A DNA stretch of 64,000 nucleotides from NCBI GenBank assembly GCA_963849115.1, contig CAWKGK010000001.1, forward strand, positions 124,001 through 188,000. Direction: 5' to 3'. Shown in pieces: positions 35,712 through 44,166 of this stretch; the stretch's first letter is position 1; each line of letters begins with the position of its first letter. The position numbers were made by a program, and so were the translations under genes. Below the pieces are notes generated by a model that had not been told where the DNA came from, ran no database searches, and saw only the letters and a list, made by a program, of their open reading frames with translations. This DNA comes from JACDAL01 sp963849115. GTDB lineage: Bacteria; Actinomycetota; CADDZG01; WHSQ01.

Positions 35712-37016
35712 TCACTCCTCGAAACCCACCCAATGGCTCGCCTTCTCCACCGCGCCTCGCTCCATAGCCTCCACCATCTTGTCGGCCATCCAGGAGAACT
35801 CGTTGACGGGTATGGTCTCGCCCCCCATTCCGGCCATGAACGAAGTGACCATCGGATGGTTGTCAGGCGAATGATAGAGCGCGGTGGTGATGTCTAGCGA
35901 CAGGATGCCGCCGTAGCTGGCGCCTCCCAGCCCGAGGTTGGTCTCGACCACCCCCACCACCTTGGCCTTGCTCAAAGCCTTCTGGAGATCTTCCGTCGGG
36001 AAGGGGCGAAACCAGAGCAGCCTCGCCATCCCCGCCTTGATGCCCCGTTCGCGGAGCCGCTTCACCGCCGCCTGACAGGTGACGGCGTGGCCCCCCTGGA
36101 TGACAAAGACCACTTCGGCGTCTTCAAGCATGAACTCCTCGACGAAGTGGGGGTAGGTGCGGCCGAAGACGTCTGAGAACTCGTCGGTCTTCTCCCTGAT
36201 GATGTCGAGGGCAATCTCCATGGACCTGGCTCGCTCGAGTTGGAGCGGGGGGCCCTGCTCGGGGTGGATCTGGGGGCCGTGAGACACAGGCTTCTTTGGA
36301 TCGAGGGCAAAGGGCAACTTGTAGGGAGGAAGAAAGCGGTCAATCTGCTCAACCGCGGGCAACGCAACGTCACCTGAGATGTGCGACACGAAGTAGCCGT
36401 CCTGGCAGATCATCTGCGGCAGCAGGAGCCGCGGATCCTCACCGATCGCGTAGCCGAGCAGATGCTTGTCGAAGACCTCTTGAGGCGTGGCGGCCCAGCC
36501 CATGAGCCAACCCATGTCGCGTGTACACAGGGCGTCGGTGTGCTCGGACCCGAAGTCGCCTGGAGGATCCAGCGTGCGGTCGGCGATGGCCATCTGTATG
36601 GGGACTCGAGCGCCGGCCGCGGGCGAGTAGACCTCGAAGGCGTAAGTAACGCCCACTCCAGAGGACCCCGTGAATGCGCGCGCGCCGCAGGAGCCCGCTC
36701 CCAAGGCTGCGCTTATTTGAGCGTGCTCGCCGTCGGCGTGAAGGTACTCGGCGTCAAGCAGGCCATCGGCGATGAACTGGGCAAGGTTCATCATGATCGC
36801 CGTGTAAGGCCGGATCGGATAAGCGGTGATCACGTCCACATCGGCGAAGAGGGCGGCGTAAGCGGACGCGGCGCACCCGTTCAGACGCATTGTTGTGCCA
36901 TCGAGGTCGGCGAGCTTTTCGGCACGGTCGACGTCGGGGGTAACCCCGAGGTCGGCCGAGCCCTCACCTCTCGTAATCTTTTCGACCGACTTGTCGGGAA
37001 TCGTGGTCTGGGCCAT
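35712..37016 (-). CDS. 2-oxoacid:acceptor oxidoreductase alpha subunit
   Basis: A 434-residue PorA-type subunit: MRLNGCAASAYAALFADVDV, then ITAYPIRPYTAIMM (the pyrimidine-binding/substrate region, where most PFORs have YPITPST), FTGSSGVGVTYAFEVYSPAA, and a C-terminal transketolase-C domain (VVFVIQGGHAVTCQAAVKRL). The Arg in YPIRP replaces the usual Thr, which may alter substrate choice. It follows the GltD-like gene by four bases and precedes the beta subunit by about 60. Confidence 0.88.
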   Translation of the reverse strand: MAQTTIPDKSVEKITRGEGSADLGVTPDVDRAEKLADLDGTTMRLNGCAASAYAALFADVDVITAYPIRPYTAIMMNLAQFIADGLLDAEYLHADGEHAQISAALGAGSCGARAFTGSSGVGVTYAFEVYSPAAGARVPIQMAIADRTLDPPGDFGSEHTDALCTRDMGWLMGWAATPQEVFDKHLLGYAIGEDPRLLLPQMICQDGYFVSHISGDVALPAVEQIDRFLPPYKLPFALDPKKPVSHGPQIHPEQGPPLQLERARSMEIALDIIREKTDEFSDVFGRTYPHFVEEFMLEDAEVVFVIQGGHAVTCQAAVKRLRERGIKAGMARLLWFRPFPTEDLQKALSKAKVVGVVETNLGLGGASYGGILSLDITTALYHSPDNHPMVTSFMAGMGGETIPVNEFSWMADKMVEAMERGAVEKASHWVGFEE

Positions 37017-37020
37017 GGTC

Positions 37021-38895
37021 CTACCTCCCCCTGCCGTTTCCTGACGACGCCCCGACCCGTTGACGCCGGGCGGCGTCGTATTCGGCGATGGCTTCTTCCT
37101 GCAACTTGCCGATCGGGATGGACTGCTCCGCGTGGGAGCCGTCGTATACGGAGAAGGCGGTTTCCATTCGGGTCACATCCCCCTCATCCTCGAAGTCCAG
37201 CTCGGGGACCTTCTCCAGGCACCCTGTGGGACATTCCTGAACACAGACGAGACAACCCTTGCAGTATTTCGTCCTGATCGAGTAAGCCCCGTTCTCCCGC
37301 GTACCCCTCATCACGCTCACATCGGGGCACACGATGTAGCAGTTGTCGCACCCGTTGCACACGCCACAACTCATGCAGCGATCCGACTCGGTAGTGGCTT
37401 GCTCCTGCGTGTAGGCAAGGGTCACCTCGATCTCCTGGTCCCGGATGCGCTCTTCGGGAGGAGTCAGAGGTGCCTCGATTCGAGGCGCGTGCTTGAAGTA
37501 GGCGGTGTTGAGCCGCTCGTAGGGCATTACCTCGACCGGCACATCCGGGGCTAGCTCAAGGGCAGTCAGGACCTTGTCTATGTTGCGCGCCGCTCGCTTG
37601 CCGTCTCCGAGGGCGTCGACCACCATCGCCGGCCCGCGAACGATGTCTCCGCCGGCGAATATGTTGTCCTCGAGACGTCCGTAGGAGTCCGCCTTGAGGA
37701 GACCTCCCTCGATGAAGTGATCGGGAATCCAGTCCAGATGCTGGACCTGACCGATGGCGATCATGACGTTGTCGCATTCGATCTCGTACTCGGTTCCCTC
37801 GGTCATCTGGGGCGTAACGTTGCCCTCTTCGTCCTTCGTCAAATGCGCTTCGCAGAGCACGGCGCCGGTGACCACACCGTCGTCTCCCAGAATCCGAGCA
37901 CATGCGGTGTTGGTCTTGAACTGCACTCCCTCGGCCTTGGCCTGTTCCAGGTCCTCCGGGACGATCAGCAGCTCGTCGTGGTCCTCGAGCGAGACGACAG
38001 TGACCTCTTCGGCTCCCAGACGAAGGGCCGACCGAGCGGCGTCCGACGCGGTGTTCCCCCCACCGACAACGATCACCTTCTTGCCAACCTTCACGGGCTT
38101 GTTGAAGCCCGCTTCCCGGACGAACTCGAGACCCCCCATCACGCCCCGGAGGTCGTTTCCCTCTATGGGGAGCTTGCGGCCGACATCCTGGCCGAGCGCA
38201 AGGAAGGCGGCGTCGTAGCTCTTGAGGTCGTCCCAGGAAACGTCTGTTCCGACCCTCGTGTTGCACTTGATCTCGATGCCGCCGAGGTCCTCGATCTTGT
38301 CGACCTCTGAGTTGAGCACGTCCTCGGGGAGATGCCAGTGCGGAATACCGCCCCGCAGCATGCCGCCGGGCTTCGAGAGTGCCTCCAGGATCGTTATCCG
38401 GTAGCCGAGTCGGCGCAGGTGATAGGCGCAGCCAAGGCCACCGGGACCGGCTCCCACCACGGCCACGTGCTTGCCGTTCGTGGCCGGAAGATCTTCCTTG
38501 ATCGGGTCCTCCGCAAGCTGCAGCCCGAAGTCTCCTAGGAAGCGCTCGACGTTGCGAATCCCTATCGGCTCGTCGTGGTCCTTGCGATTGCAGGCACCTT
38601 CACAAGGGTGGTAGCAGACGCGCCCGGTCACAGAGGGCATTGGGTTGTCCTCCATGATGGTGAGGTAGCCGTCCAGGAACCTTTCGTGCTTTACGAAATC
38701 GAGATACTTCTGGATCTGCTCACCCGTCGGGCAGGCGTGGTTACAGGGCGGGGTCTTGTCTTTGTAGACAGGGCGATAAAAGCGGAAGTTGCCGGTGGGA
38801 AAGAGCACCTGTCCGGCTTCTTCGGTCGGTGCAGGCGTCACGCCGGCAAGTGGAAGGCGAAGGTGAGGCGGAATCGTCGTTCCTTTTACTGACAT
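37021..38895 (-). CDS. GltD-like FAD/NAD(P) oxidoreductase fused to dicluster ferredoxin module
   Basis: A 624-residue electron-transfer protein. Residues about 45-115 carry the GltD-type [4Fe-4S] cysteines (PPCNHACPTGEQIQ, RVCYHPCEGACNRK), 140-170 the FAD fold (VAVVGAGPGGLGCAYHL), and about 285-305 the NAD(P) fold (VIVVGGGNTASDAAR). The last 130 residues hold ferredoxin-like clusters CMSCGVCNGCDNCYIVCP and YCKGCLVCVQECPTG. It should carry electrons between the 2-oxoacid oxidoreductase core and NAD(P)H, comparable to the epsilon subunit of phenylglyoxylate dehydrogenase plus a delta-type ferredoxin fused in one chain. It lies between the gamma and alpha genes. Confidence 0.88.
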   Translation of the reverse strand: MSVKGTTIPPHLRLPLAGVTPAPTEEAGQVLFPTGNFRFYRPVYKDKTPPCNHACPTGEQIQKYLDFVKHERFLDGYLTIMEDNPMPSVTGRVCYHPCEGACNRKDHDEPIGIRNVERFLGDFGLQLAEDPIKEDLPATNGKHVAVVGAGPGGLGCAYHLRRLGYRITILEALSKPGGMLRGGIPHWHLPEDVLNSEVDKIEDLGGIEIKCNTRVGTDVSWDDLKSYDAAFLALGQDVGRKLPIEGNDLRGVMGGLEFVREAGFNKPVKVGKKVIVVGGGNTASDAARSALRLGAEEVTVVSLEDHDELLIVPEDLEQAKAEGVQFKTNTACARILGDDGVVTGAVLCEAHLTKDEEGNVTPQMTEGTEYEIECDNVMIAIGQVQHLDWIPDHFIEGGLLKADSYGRLEDNIFAGGDIVRGPAMVVDALGDGKRAARNIDKVLTALELAPDVPVEVMPYERLNTAYFKHAPRIEAPLTPPEERIRDQEIEVTLAYTQEQATTESDRCMSCGVCNGCDNCYIVCPDVSVMRGTRENGAYSIRTKYCKGCLVCVQECPTGCLEKVPELDFEDEGDVTRMETAFSVYDGSHAEQSIPIGKLQEEAIAEYDAARRQRVGASSGNGRGR

Positions 38896-38915
38896 TCGTT
38901 CCCCCAGTCGGTTGC

Positions 38916-39606
38916 CTAGATCGGCTGCGCCGCAGCCTCACGGACGTGCGCCTGTGCGTAGTCAAGAACCTTGTGTTGTTTGGCGCCCCTGGAGAACGCC
39001 TCTTTGTCACGAACCGTCCCCTGCACGGCTTCGAGCGGCAGGACTCCGGTCGCGGCAATGAGTGCTCCGAGCAAGGGAGCGGCGACGCCGATACCGACCT
39101 CGCTGCGCTCGGCGGCACCTTCCGTGGACGTGCGGTCGTAGGCGAGCTGGCCGAGATCACGCACGAACATCCAGGGGCTGCCACCCTCCTGCTCTGCTAG
39201 CGCGACCGCGTCCACCACGACCAGCTTCTGCAGCTTGGCGAGCATGAACTCCGGCAAAAACTTCAATAGGTACTCGGGCTCTCGGGCCGAGTTCACGACC
39301 AGGACGCCCTCGCCGTCGGGCGTGCCGCGGAAGAAGTTCGAGGCCTTGACCAATGTCTCTTCGACCAGCACGACCCAGTCGGGATTCGCATTCTCGTAAA
39401 CGAACCGATCGGACAATCGGCTCGTCTCCGAAACGTGCGTACTTGTGGACCAGACAGTTGGTGCGATCCGGATCATCGATGTAGTCGCTGATGAACTGCG
39501 CGTAGTGACCGACCTTCTCGGCCCCGGTGGCCACGCAATTGACGATGTCCCGGGCTTCTTTGTCCATGATGATTCCCCGGGTCCATACCGTGATCTCGTG
39601 ATACAT
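38916..39606 (-). pseudogene. 2-oxoacid:acceptor oxidoreductase gamma subunit, interrupted by one frameshift
   Basis: Two overlapping frames together give one PorG-type subunit of about 230 residues. The first (39606 down to about 39414) reads MYHEITVWTRGIIMDKEARD through KYARFGDEPI; the second continues with DRFVYENANPDWVVLVEETL and VRDLGQLAYDRTSTEG to the stop at 38916. Removing one base near 39414 restores DEPI-S-DRF, exactly where the family has a D-x-P-I-R-D-R segment. GGGGGAGG precedes the start. No slippery heptamer is apparent, so a sequencing error or a recent mutation is likelier than programmed shifting. It heads the operon. Confidence 0.8.
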
Positions 39607-40016
39607 GGTCGTTGACCTCCCCCTTGCGGATTTAAACCGCTCCCCTGTTAACCGACTGGACTATTCCGGAGCGAGTTTTCCGAAGGCCCGCACGATCTGC
39701 GGCCCTGATGCAGGCAGCGGAACCTCTTACCCGGCGGCGGCATCACCTCGCTCTAGTTCGAGGAGTATCGGAAAATAGTATACACATCGCCAGGAGCGGA
39801 GTTCCGCTAGCTCGTTCGTGGATGCCTCTCCAGGAGAGGCTTGGAAGGGTTTGGCAGCGCGGCAACAGCTTGACGGCGCGCCCGAGGGCAGACACCTGAA
39901 CCGGTTTGTACCAGGAATCGTGGGGATTCCGCCCTGATCCGGCACAGAGCCGCATCGGGAGCGAACGCTGGGGCTCGGGGAGGCGGAGGCTCGGGGGGCG
40001 GGCATAGCCTTCCGTG
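39607..40016. other. Divergent intergenic region with repeat R2
   Basis: About 400 bases between the oxidoreductase operon (minus) and the EamA gene (plus). It holds the repeat at 39907-39963 and an A/T-richer patch near 39770-39790 (GAAAATAGTATACAC) that may contain a promoter for the operon. Open frames here show no protein features. Confidence 0.45.
39907..39963 (+). repeat. Structured dispersed repeat, copy R2
   Basis: Second copy of the element at 30139-30195, same strand. The conserved loop AGGAATCGTGGGGATTCCGC lies between arms starting GGTTTGTACC (39903) and ending GGCACAGAGCC (39951), which pair with mismatches and one bulge. One stem pair changes from T-A in R1 to C-G here, which hints at structural constraint. 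Confidence 0.5.
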
Positions 40017-40898
40017 ATGCTCTCCGCCGACCGGACCTCCCAGGGGACTCTCGGCCTCGCCGCCATCGCCGTGGCCGCGACGATGTTCGCGATTGCCGGA
40101 GCTGTCGCCGCAAACCTGTTCGACGCGGGGGTCACCCCGGTCGAGCTTGCCCAGGTGCGCGCCGCGGTGGCCTTTGTCGGGTTGTTGCTTGTGCCCGCCG
40201 CCCGCCGAGGACGAGGCAGGGGGCTAGTTCCAAGGGTGGTGCTGCTCCACGGCACCTCGCTGGCGCTGGTTACCGTCTCCTATTACATCGCGCTGGATCA
40301 CCTCACGGTCGCGGTGGCGATCGTCTTTCAGTACACCGGCCCCGCCATGGTCGTCTCGTGGACGGCGATAAAGGCGAGACGGTGGCCCTCCCTGCGTATC
40401 CTGCTATGCCTGGTCATGGCCGTGGCCGGCGCGGCCCTGATCTCTGAGATCGCCTCCGGGCGGCTGGGTTCGCTCAATCTCGTCGGCGTGGCCGCGGGGT
40501 TGGGAAGCGCAGTGCTGTTCGCCTCGATGTCGGTCCTGAGCGAGATCTCGGCCGACGTCTTCGGCCCACTCGGAGCGACGCTGAGAGCGTGGGGGGTGGC
40601 CGTCGTCCTGTGGGCCCTCTACGGCCTCGCGGTTCGATGGCCGGAACGGGCGCTCGACGTGGAGCTTCTCCCCCAAGTCCTGTTTGTGAGCATCTTCGGC
40701 ACGCTCGCCGCCTTTCTCCTCTACGTCTGGGGGATCGAGCGCGTGCGGGCCGAGCGCGCCTCCATAGCGCTAACGCTCGAGCCGGTGGTGGCCGCGGCGG
40801 TGGCGTGGGTGTGGCTGGCCCAGAGCCTCTCGGCGGTCCAGATGGCGGGAGCCGCGCTCGTGATCAGCGCCGTAGTGGCGCTCCCCCGGCGTGCATGA
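40017..40898 (+). CDS. EamA/DMT family transporter
   Basis: A 293-residue, ten-helix drug/metabolite transporter with two EamA halves: GLAAIAVAATMFAIAGAVAA and VAIVFQYTGPAMVVSWTAIK in the first, ERASIALTLEPVVAAAVAWV in the second. RhaT/YdcZ-type proteins export amino acids or small metabolites; substrate unknown. ATG 40017 or the adjacent GTG 40014 may be the start. It overlaps the next gene by four bases (ATGA), so the two are co-translated. Confidence 0.88.
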   Translation: MLSADRTSQGTLGLAAIAVAATMFAIAGAVAANLFDAGVTPVELAQVRAAVAFVGLLLVPAARRGRGRGLVPRVVLLHGTSLALVTVSYYIALDHLTVAVAIVFQYTGPAMVVSWTAIKARRWPSLRILLCLVMAVAGAALISEIASGRLGSLNLVGVAAGLGSAVLFASMSVLSEISADVFGPLGATLRAWGVAVVLWALYGLAVRWPERALDVELLPQVLFVSIFGTLAAFLLYVWGIERVRAERASIALTLEPVVAAAVAWVWLAQSLSAVQMAGAALVISAVVALPRRA

Positions 40899-41872
40899 GC
40901 CTCATACTCCAACCGGTGAACCCTCTCGAAGCACCCCCTGGATACCGAGCCGAAAGGCCCTCACGCGCCGACCTCGAAGCCATCGCCGAGATCCTGACGG
41001 CCTGCGATATCGAAGAGGTGGGACATCCCGACTTCCTCGATGGGCAGTGGCTCGAGGAGGAGTGGGATGTGTATCCCGTCGACCTCTCATCGAACGCTTG
41101 GCTGGTGCGAGACGAGCAGGGCAGGGCGGCGGCGTATGCACACATCGCCGAAGAAATCCCGGGCGTGACGTGGGAGGCAGTGGGATGGGTCCACCCTCGT
41201 GATCGCGGCAGGGGGCTGGGCCTTTTCCTGGTCCGGGCGACCGAACAAGACGCCTGCGCCAGGCTGTCGGGTGCTTCTCCTCTCAATCTTCATCACATTG
41301 TCTCGGGGTGGGATGCTGCCGCGGGCGATCTCCTGCGCTCCGCCGGCTTCGAGCCCACCAGATACTTCTGGCACATGGAATTGTCGCTGGGGGCGCCCAG
41401 ACCCCACCCGCCGATGCCGCCGGGTGTCGAGATCACGCCGTTCCGGCTGGACCAGGACGAACGCGCCGTACACCGAGTCCTTGAGATCGCTTTCGAGAAA
41501 CACTGGGGGGCGGCGCCGATCGCCTTCGAAAAATGGAGGCAAGAAAGCGTCCAGATGCGCTGGTTCGACCCGGCATTGTGGTTTGTGGCGTGGAGCAAAG
41601 GCGAGATCGTGGGTGTCCTCACAGCGCGCCTGGAGCATGGACGGGGATTTGTAGATGATCTGGGGGTCGTGGAGGCTCAGCGCGGCCGCGGGATCGGAGC
41701 CGCCCTCCTGGACACAAGCTTCAGCGCGTTCGAAGAGCGCGGCCTGAGCCTGGCACGCCTCAACGTCGACTCGGCAAATGAAACGGGGGCCGTGCGCCTT
41801 TACGAGCGCGTCGGTATGAAGCCTGTGCGCACATGGGTCGTGATGGCCAAGGAGATCGGCGCAGCGGAGTAG
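40895..41872 (+). CDS. Tandem GNAT acetyltransferase (MshD-like architecture)
   Basis: A 325-residue protein with two GNAT domains. The first has VGWVHPRDRGRGLGLFLVRA near residue 100 and the second FVDDLGVVEAQRGRGIGAALL near 255, followed by LARLNVDSANETGAVRLYER, a complete acetyl-CoA-binding motif A/B pair. MshD (mycothiol synthase) has this tandem arrangement and similar length, but many uncharacterised relatives exist, so the activity is not assigned. Starts at ATG 40895 overlapping the EamA stop. Confidence 0.82.
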   Translation: MSLILQPVNPLEAPPGYRAERPSRADLEAIAEILTACDIEEVGHPDFLDGQWLEEEWDVYPVDLSSNAWLVRDEQGRAAAYAHIAEEIPGVTWEAVGWVHPRDRGRGLGLFLVRATEQDACARLSGASPLNLHHIVSGWDAAAGDLLRSAGFEPTRYFWHMELSLGAPRPHPPMPPGVEITPFRLDQDERAVHRVLEIAFEKHWGAAPIAFEKWRQESVQMRWFDPALWFVAWSKGEIVGVLTARLEHGRGFVDDLGVVEAQRGRGIGAALLDTSFSAFEERGLSLARLNVDSANETGAVRLYERVGMKPVRTWVVMAKEIGAAE

Positions 41873-42035
41873 GGCGACGCCGTACGGCTCTAACCACGCT
41901 CCGGGTTGCCTTCCGGCCCACCGGCGAGGTTCAGTTTCTAAAGCAGGGGGCGCAGCTACCGATTTAGACCTCAGATATGGGACCCATCAACAAAGCTAGG
42001 AGCTCGCTTTCAGAGACCTCGATAAGACAAACAGG

Positions 42036-44096
42036 ATGTCATCCCCACAAGACGTGGGGGGGGAAATGACATCCCCGAGAACCGACGTCCGTATCTCTGG
42101 AGATGGCGAATCCCAGAGGGGCTTTCGCCAAGCCGTAATGGGGACGATCGATGGGATCCTGGTGGTCGACGAAGAGGGGCGGGTCCACTTTGCGAACCCT
42201 GCCGCCGAAACGCTCCTGGGGTGGCCTGCTGATCGGTTACTCGCGTACCCGTTCGGACTCCCGCTGGGCGGGGCATCGGATAACATCGCCGAGCTCGACC
42301 TTGTCCGCCGGGGGGAGCCGATCGTAGTCGAGATGCATATCGGCCCGATGTCGTGGGAGGGCCGAGACGCCTTCGTAGTAACGCTGCGCGACATAACCGC
42401 ACGGAAGACGGTGGAGCGAGAGCTTCGAGCAAGCGAAGAGCGATACGCACTTGCCGCCCACGGCGCGAACGATGGCTTGTGGGACTGGGATCTCGTTTCA
42501 GACAGTCTCCACACCTCGCCACGCTGGAAGGAAATAGTCGGGCTTGGTCCGGCGGATGTGAGCGAAGAACCCTCCATATGGCTTGACCGCGTCCATCCCG
42601 ACGACCTCTCCTCGCTGCAACAGGATATTGACCAGCATCTGAGCGGAGAGACCGATCGGCTGGCGAATGAGCATCGGGTCCAACGCAGCGACGGCTCCTA
42701 CACAGCCGTGTTGAGCCGGGGTGTGGCGATCCACCATCAAGATGGGCGACCGATTCGGTTTGCCGGGTCTCTCACCGACCTCACCGACCGACAAGAGCTC
42801 CGTAGGAAAGCGCTCCACGATTCACTAACAAACCTCCCGAACCGCGCGCACTTCCTTGACCACCTGAAGTCCGCCTTGGCCCGCGGCGAACGGACCCATG
42901 GTGGTGCTCACGTCGCCGTACTCTTTCTCGACCTAGATCGCTTCAAGCTCGTGAACGACAGCCTCGGCCACTCCGCAGGCGACACCCTTCTCATTGAAGT
43001 CGCGAGCCGCATCCAACACTGCCTGCGCTCCACGGACGTCGCAGCCCGGCTCGGTGGCGATGAATTCGCCGTTCTTCTGGATACGGTCGAAAGTTTCCAG
43101 GCGGCGCTCTCCGTCACCCTGCGTATTCAAGAGGAAATCTCTCGACCGATCGATACGGATACCGAACAACTGTATTCGTCGGCAAGCATCGGCATTGCCT
43201 TCAGCGACCAGCGGTACCAGGATGCGGCGCAAATGCTGCGCGATGCAGACATTGCCATGTACAGCGCCAAAGCCCGGGGCCCGGGCAATTGTCAGATCTT
43301 CGAACACGACATGCACCGGCAAGCGCTTCAGAGACTCCGGCTTCATACCGAGTTACGACGGGCGGTCGAATGCTCGGAGCTAAGCTTGCGCTATCAGCCC
43401 ATCATCGATCTGTCGAACGAGCGCATCATGGGGTTCGAAGCTTTGCTGCGATGGCAGCATCGCACGCGGGGGACGCTCGACGCCATTTCCTTCATAGATG
43501 CTGCTGAAGAGACAGGCGTTATTGTGGTGCTGGGGTGGAAGGCCCTGGACATTGCATGCCGACAGGTGAAGGTGTGGAATGAGAATGCAACGCCCACAAG
43601 GGTGAGCGTCAACGTATCCAATCGACAGTTCGCGCAATCCGACTTCCCCGATCGCGTCGAGCAGGCTCTTACTCTGGCAGACATCGATGGCTCGTCGGTT
43701 CAGTTGGAGATCACCGAGCGCGTGATGGTTCAGGACTATGACATGACGACGGCCCACCTGAACCAGTGCCACGACCTTGGAGTCGAGATACTCATCGACG
43801 ACTTTGGTACGGGCCACTCGTCGCTCACGGCCCTCCACAGACTCCCGGTCGACACAGTAAAGATCGATCGCTCCTTCATTACCCCACTCGACGGGACCGG
43901 CGGCGGTGAAATCGTAGAGGCCATCCTCGCCTTGACACAAAGTCTGGGACTCCACGTCATTGGAGAGGGCATCGAGACTCCCGACCAACACTCTCGGCTT
44001 CTGGAACTCGGATGCCGGCTTGGCCAGGGGTTCTTGTTCGAGCCGGCACTCGAGGCCAACGAGGCAACTCGGCTCCTCGTAAAGGGAATGTTGTAA
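42036..44096 (+). CDS. PAS-PAS-GGDEF-EAL cyclic-di-GMP turnover protein
   Basis: A 686-residue cytoplasmic protein without membrane segments. PAS 1 spans about 30-135 (DGILVVDEEGRVHFANPAAE), PAS 2 about 140-260 (ending in SLTDLTDRQELR). The GGDEF domain (about 262-425) has an intact GGDEF at 340-344 and an FLDLDRFK metal site; the EAL domain (about 435-680) has FEALLRW near 468 and IDDFGTGHSSLTALH, so both synthase and phosphodiesterase residues are present. PAS domains may sense redox, light or ligands. It converges with the kaiBC operon, stop to stop 70 bases apart; a functional link to the clock is possible but not shown. Confidence 0.93.
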   Translation: MSSPQDVGGEMTSPRTDVRISGDGESQRGFRQAVMGTIDGILVVDEEGRVHFANPAAETLLGWPADRLLAYPFGLPLGGASDNIAELDLVRRGEPIVVEMHIGPMSWEGRDAFVVTLRDITARKTVERELRASEERYALAAHGANDGLWDWDLVSDSLHTSPRWKEIVGLGPADVSEEPSIWLDRVHPDDLSSLQQDIDQHLSGETDRLANEHRVQRSDGSYTAVLSRGVAIHHQDGRPIRFAGSLTDLTDRQELRRKALHDSLTNLPNRAHFLDHLKSALARGERTHGGAHVAVLFLDLDRFKLVNDSLGHSAGDTLLIEVASRIQHCLRSTDVAARLGGDEFAVLLDTVESFQAALSVTLRIQEEISRPIDTDTEQLYSSASIGIAFSDQRYQDAAQMLRDADIAMYSAKARGPGNCQIFEHDMHRQALQRLRLHTELRRAVECSELSLRYQPIIDLSNERIMGFEALLRWQHRTRGTLDAISFIDAAEETGVIVVLGWKALDIACRQVKVWNENATPTRVSVNVSNRQFAQSDFPDRVEQALTLADIDGSSVQLEITERVMVQDYDMTTAHLNQCHDLGVEILIDDFGTGHSSLTALHRLPVDTVKIDRSFITPLDGTGGGEIVEAILALTQSLGLHVIGEGIETPDQHSRLLELGCRLGQGFLFEPALEANEATRLLVKGML

Positions 44097-44166
44097 TTCT
44101 GGAATGCACGCACTTACTCGTACGCCGTTAGCTGCTGGGTCTTCCCACCGGTTTGGCTTAGAGCGG

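Noticed and set aside
39157..39606. Programmed frameshifting in the gamma subunit gene
   Set aside because: No slippery heptamer, upstream ribosome-like site or downstream pseudoknot is visible at the shift point.
40895..41872. Firm assignment of the tandem GNAT protein as mycothiol synthase
   Set aside because: Architecture fits MshD, but no mshA/mshC neighbours or diagnostic residues could be confirmed by eye.
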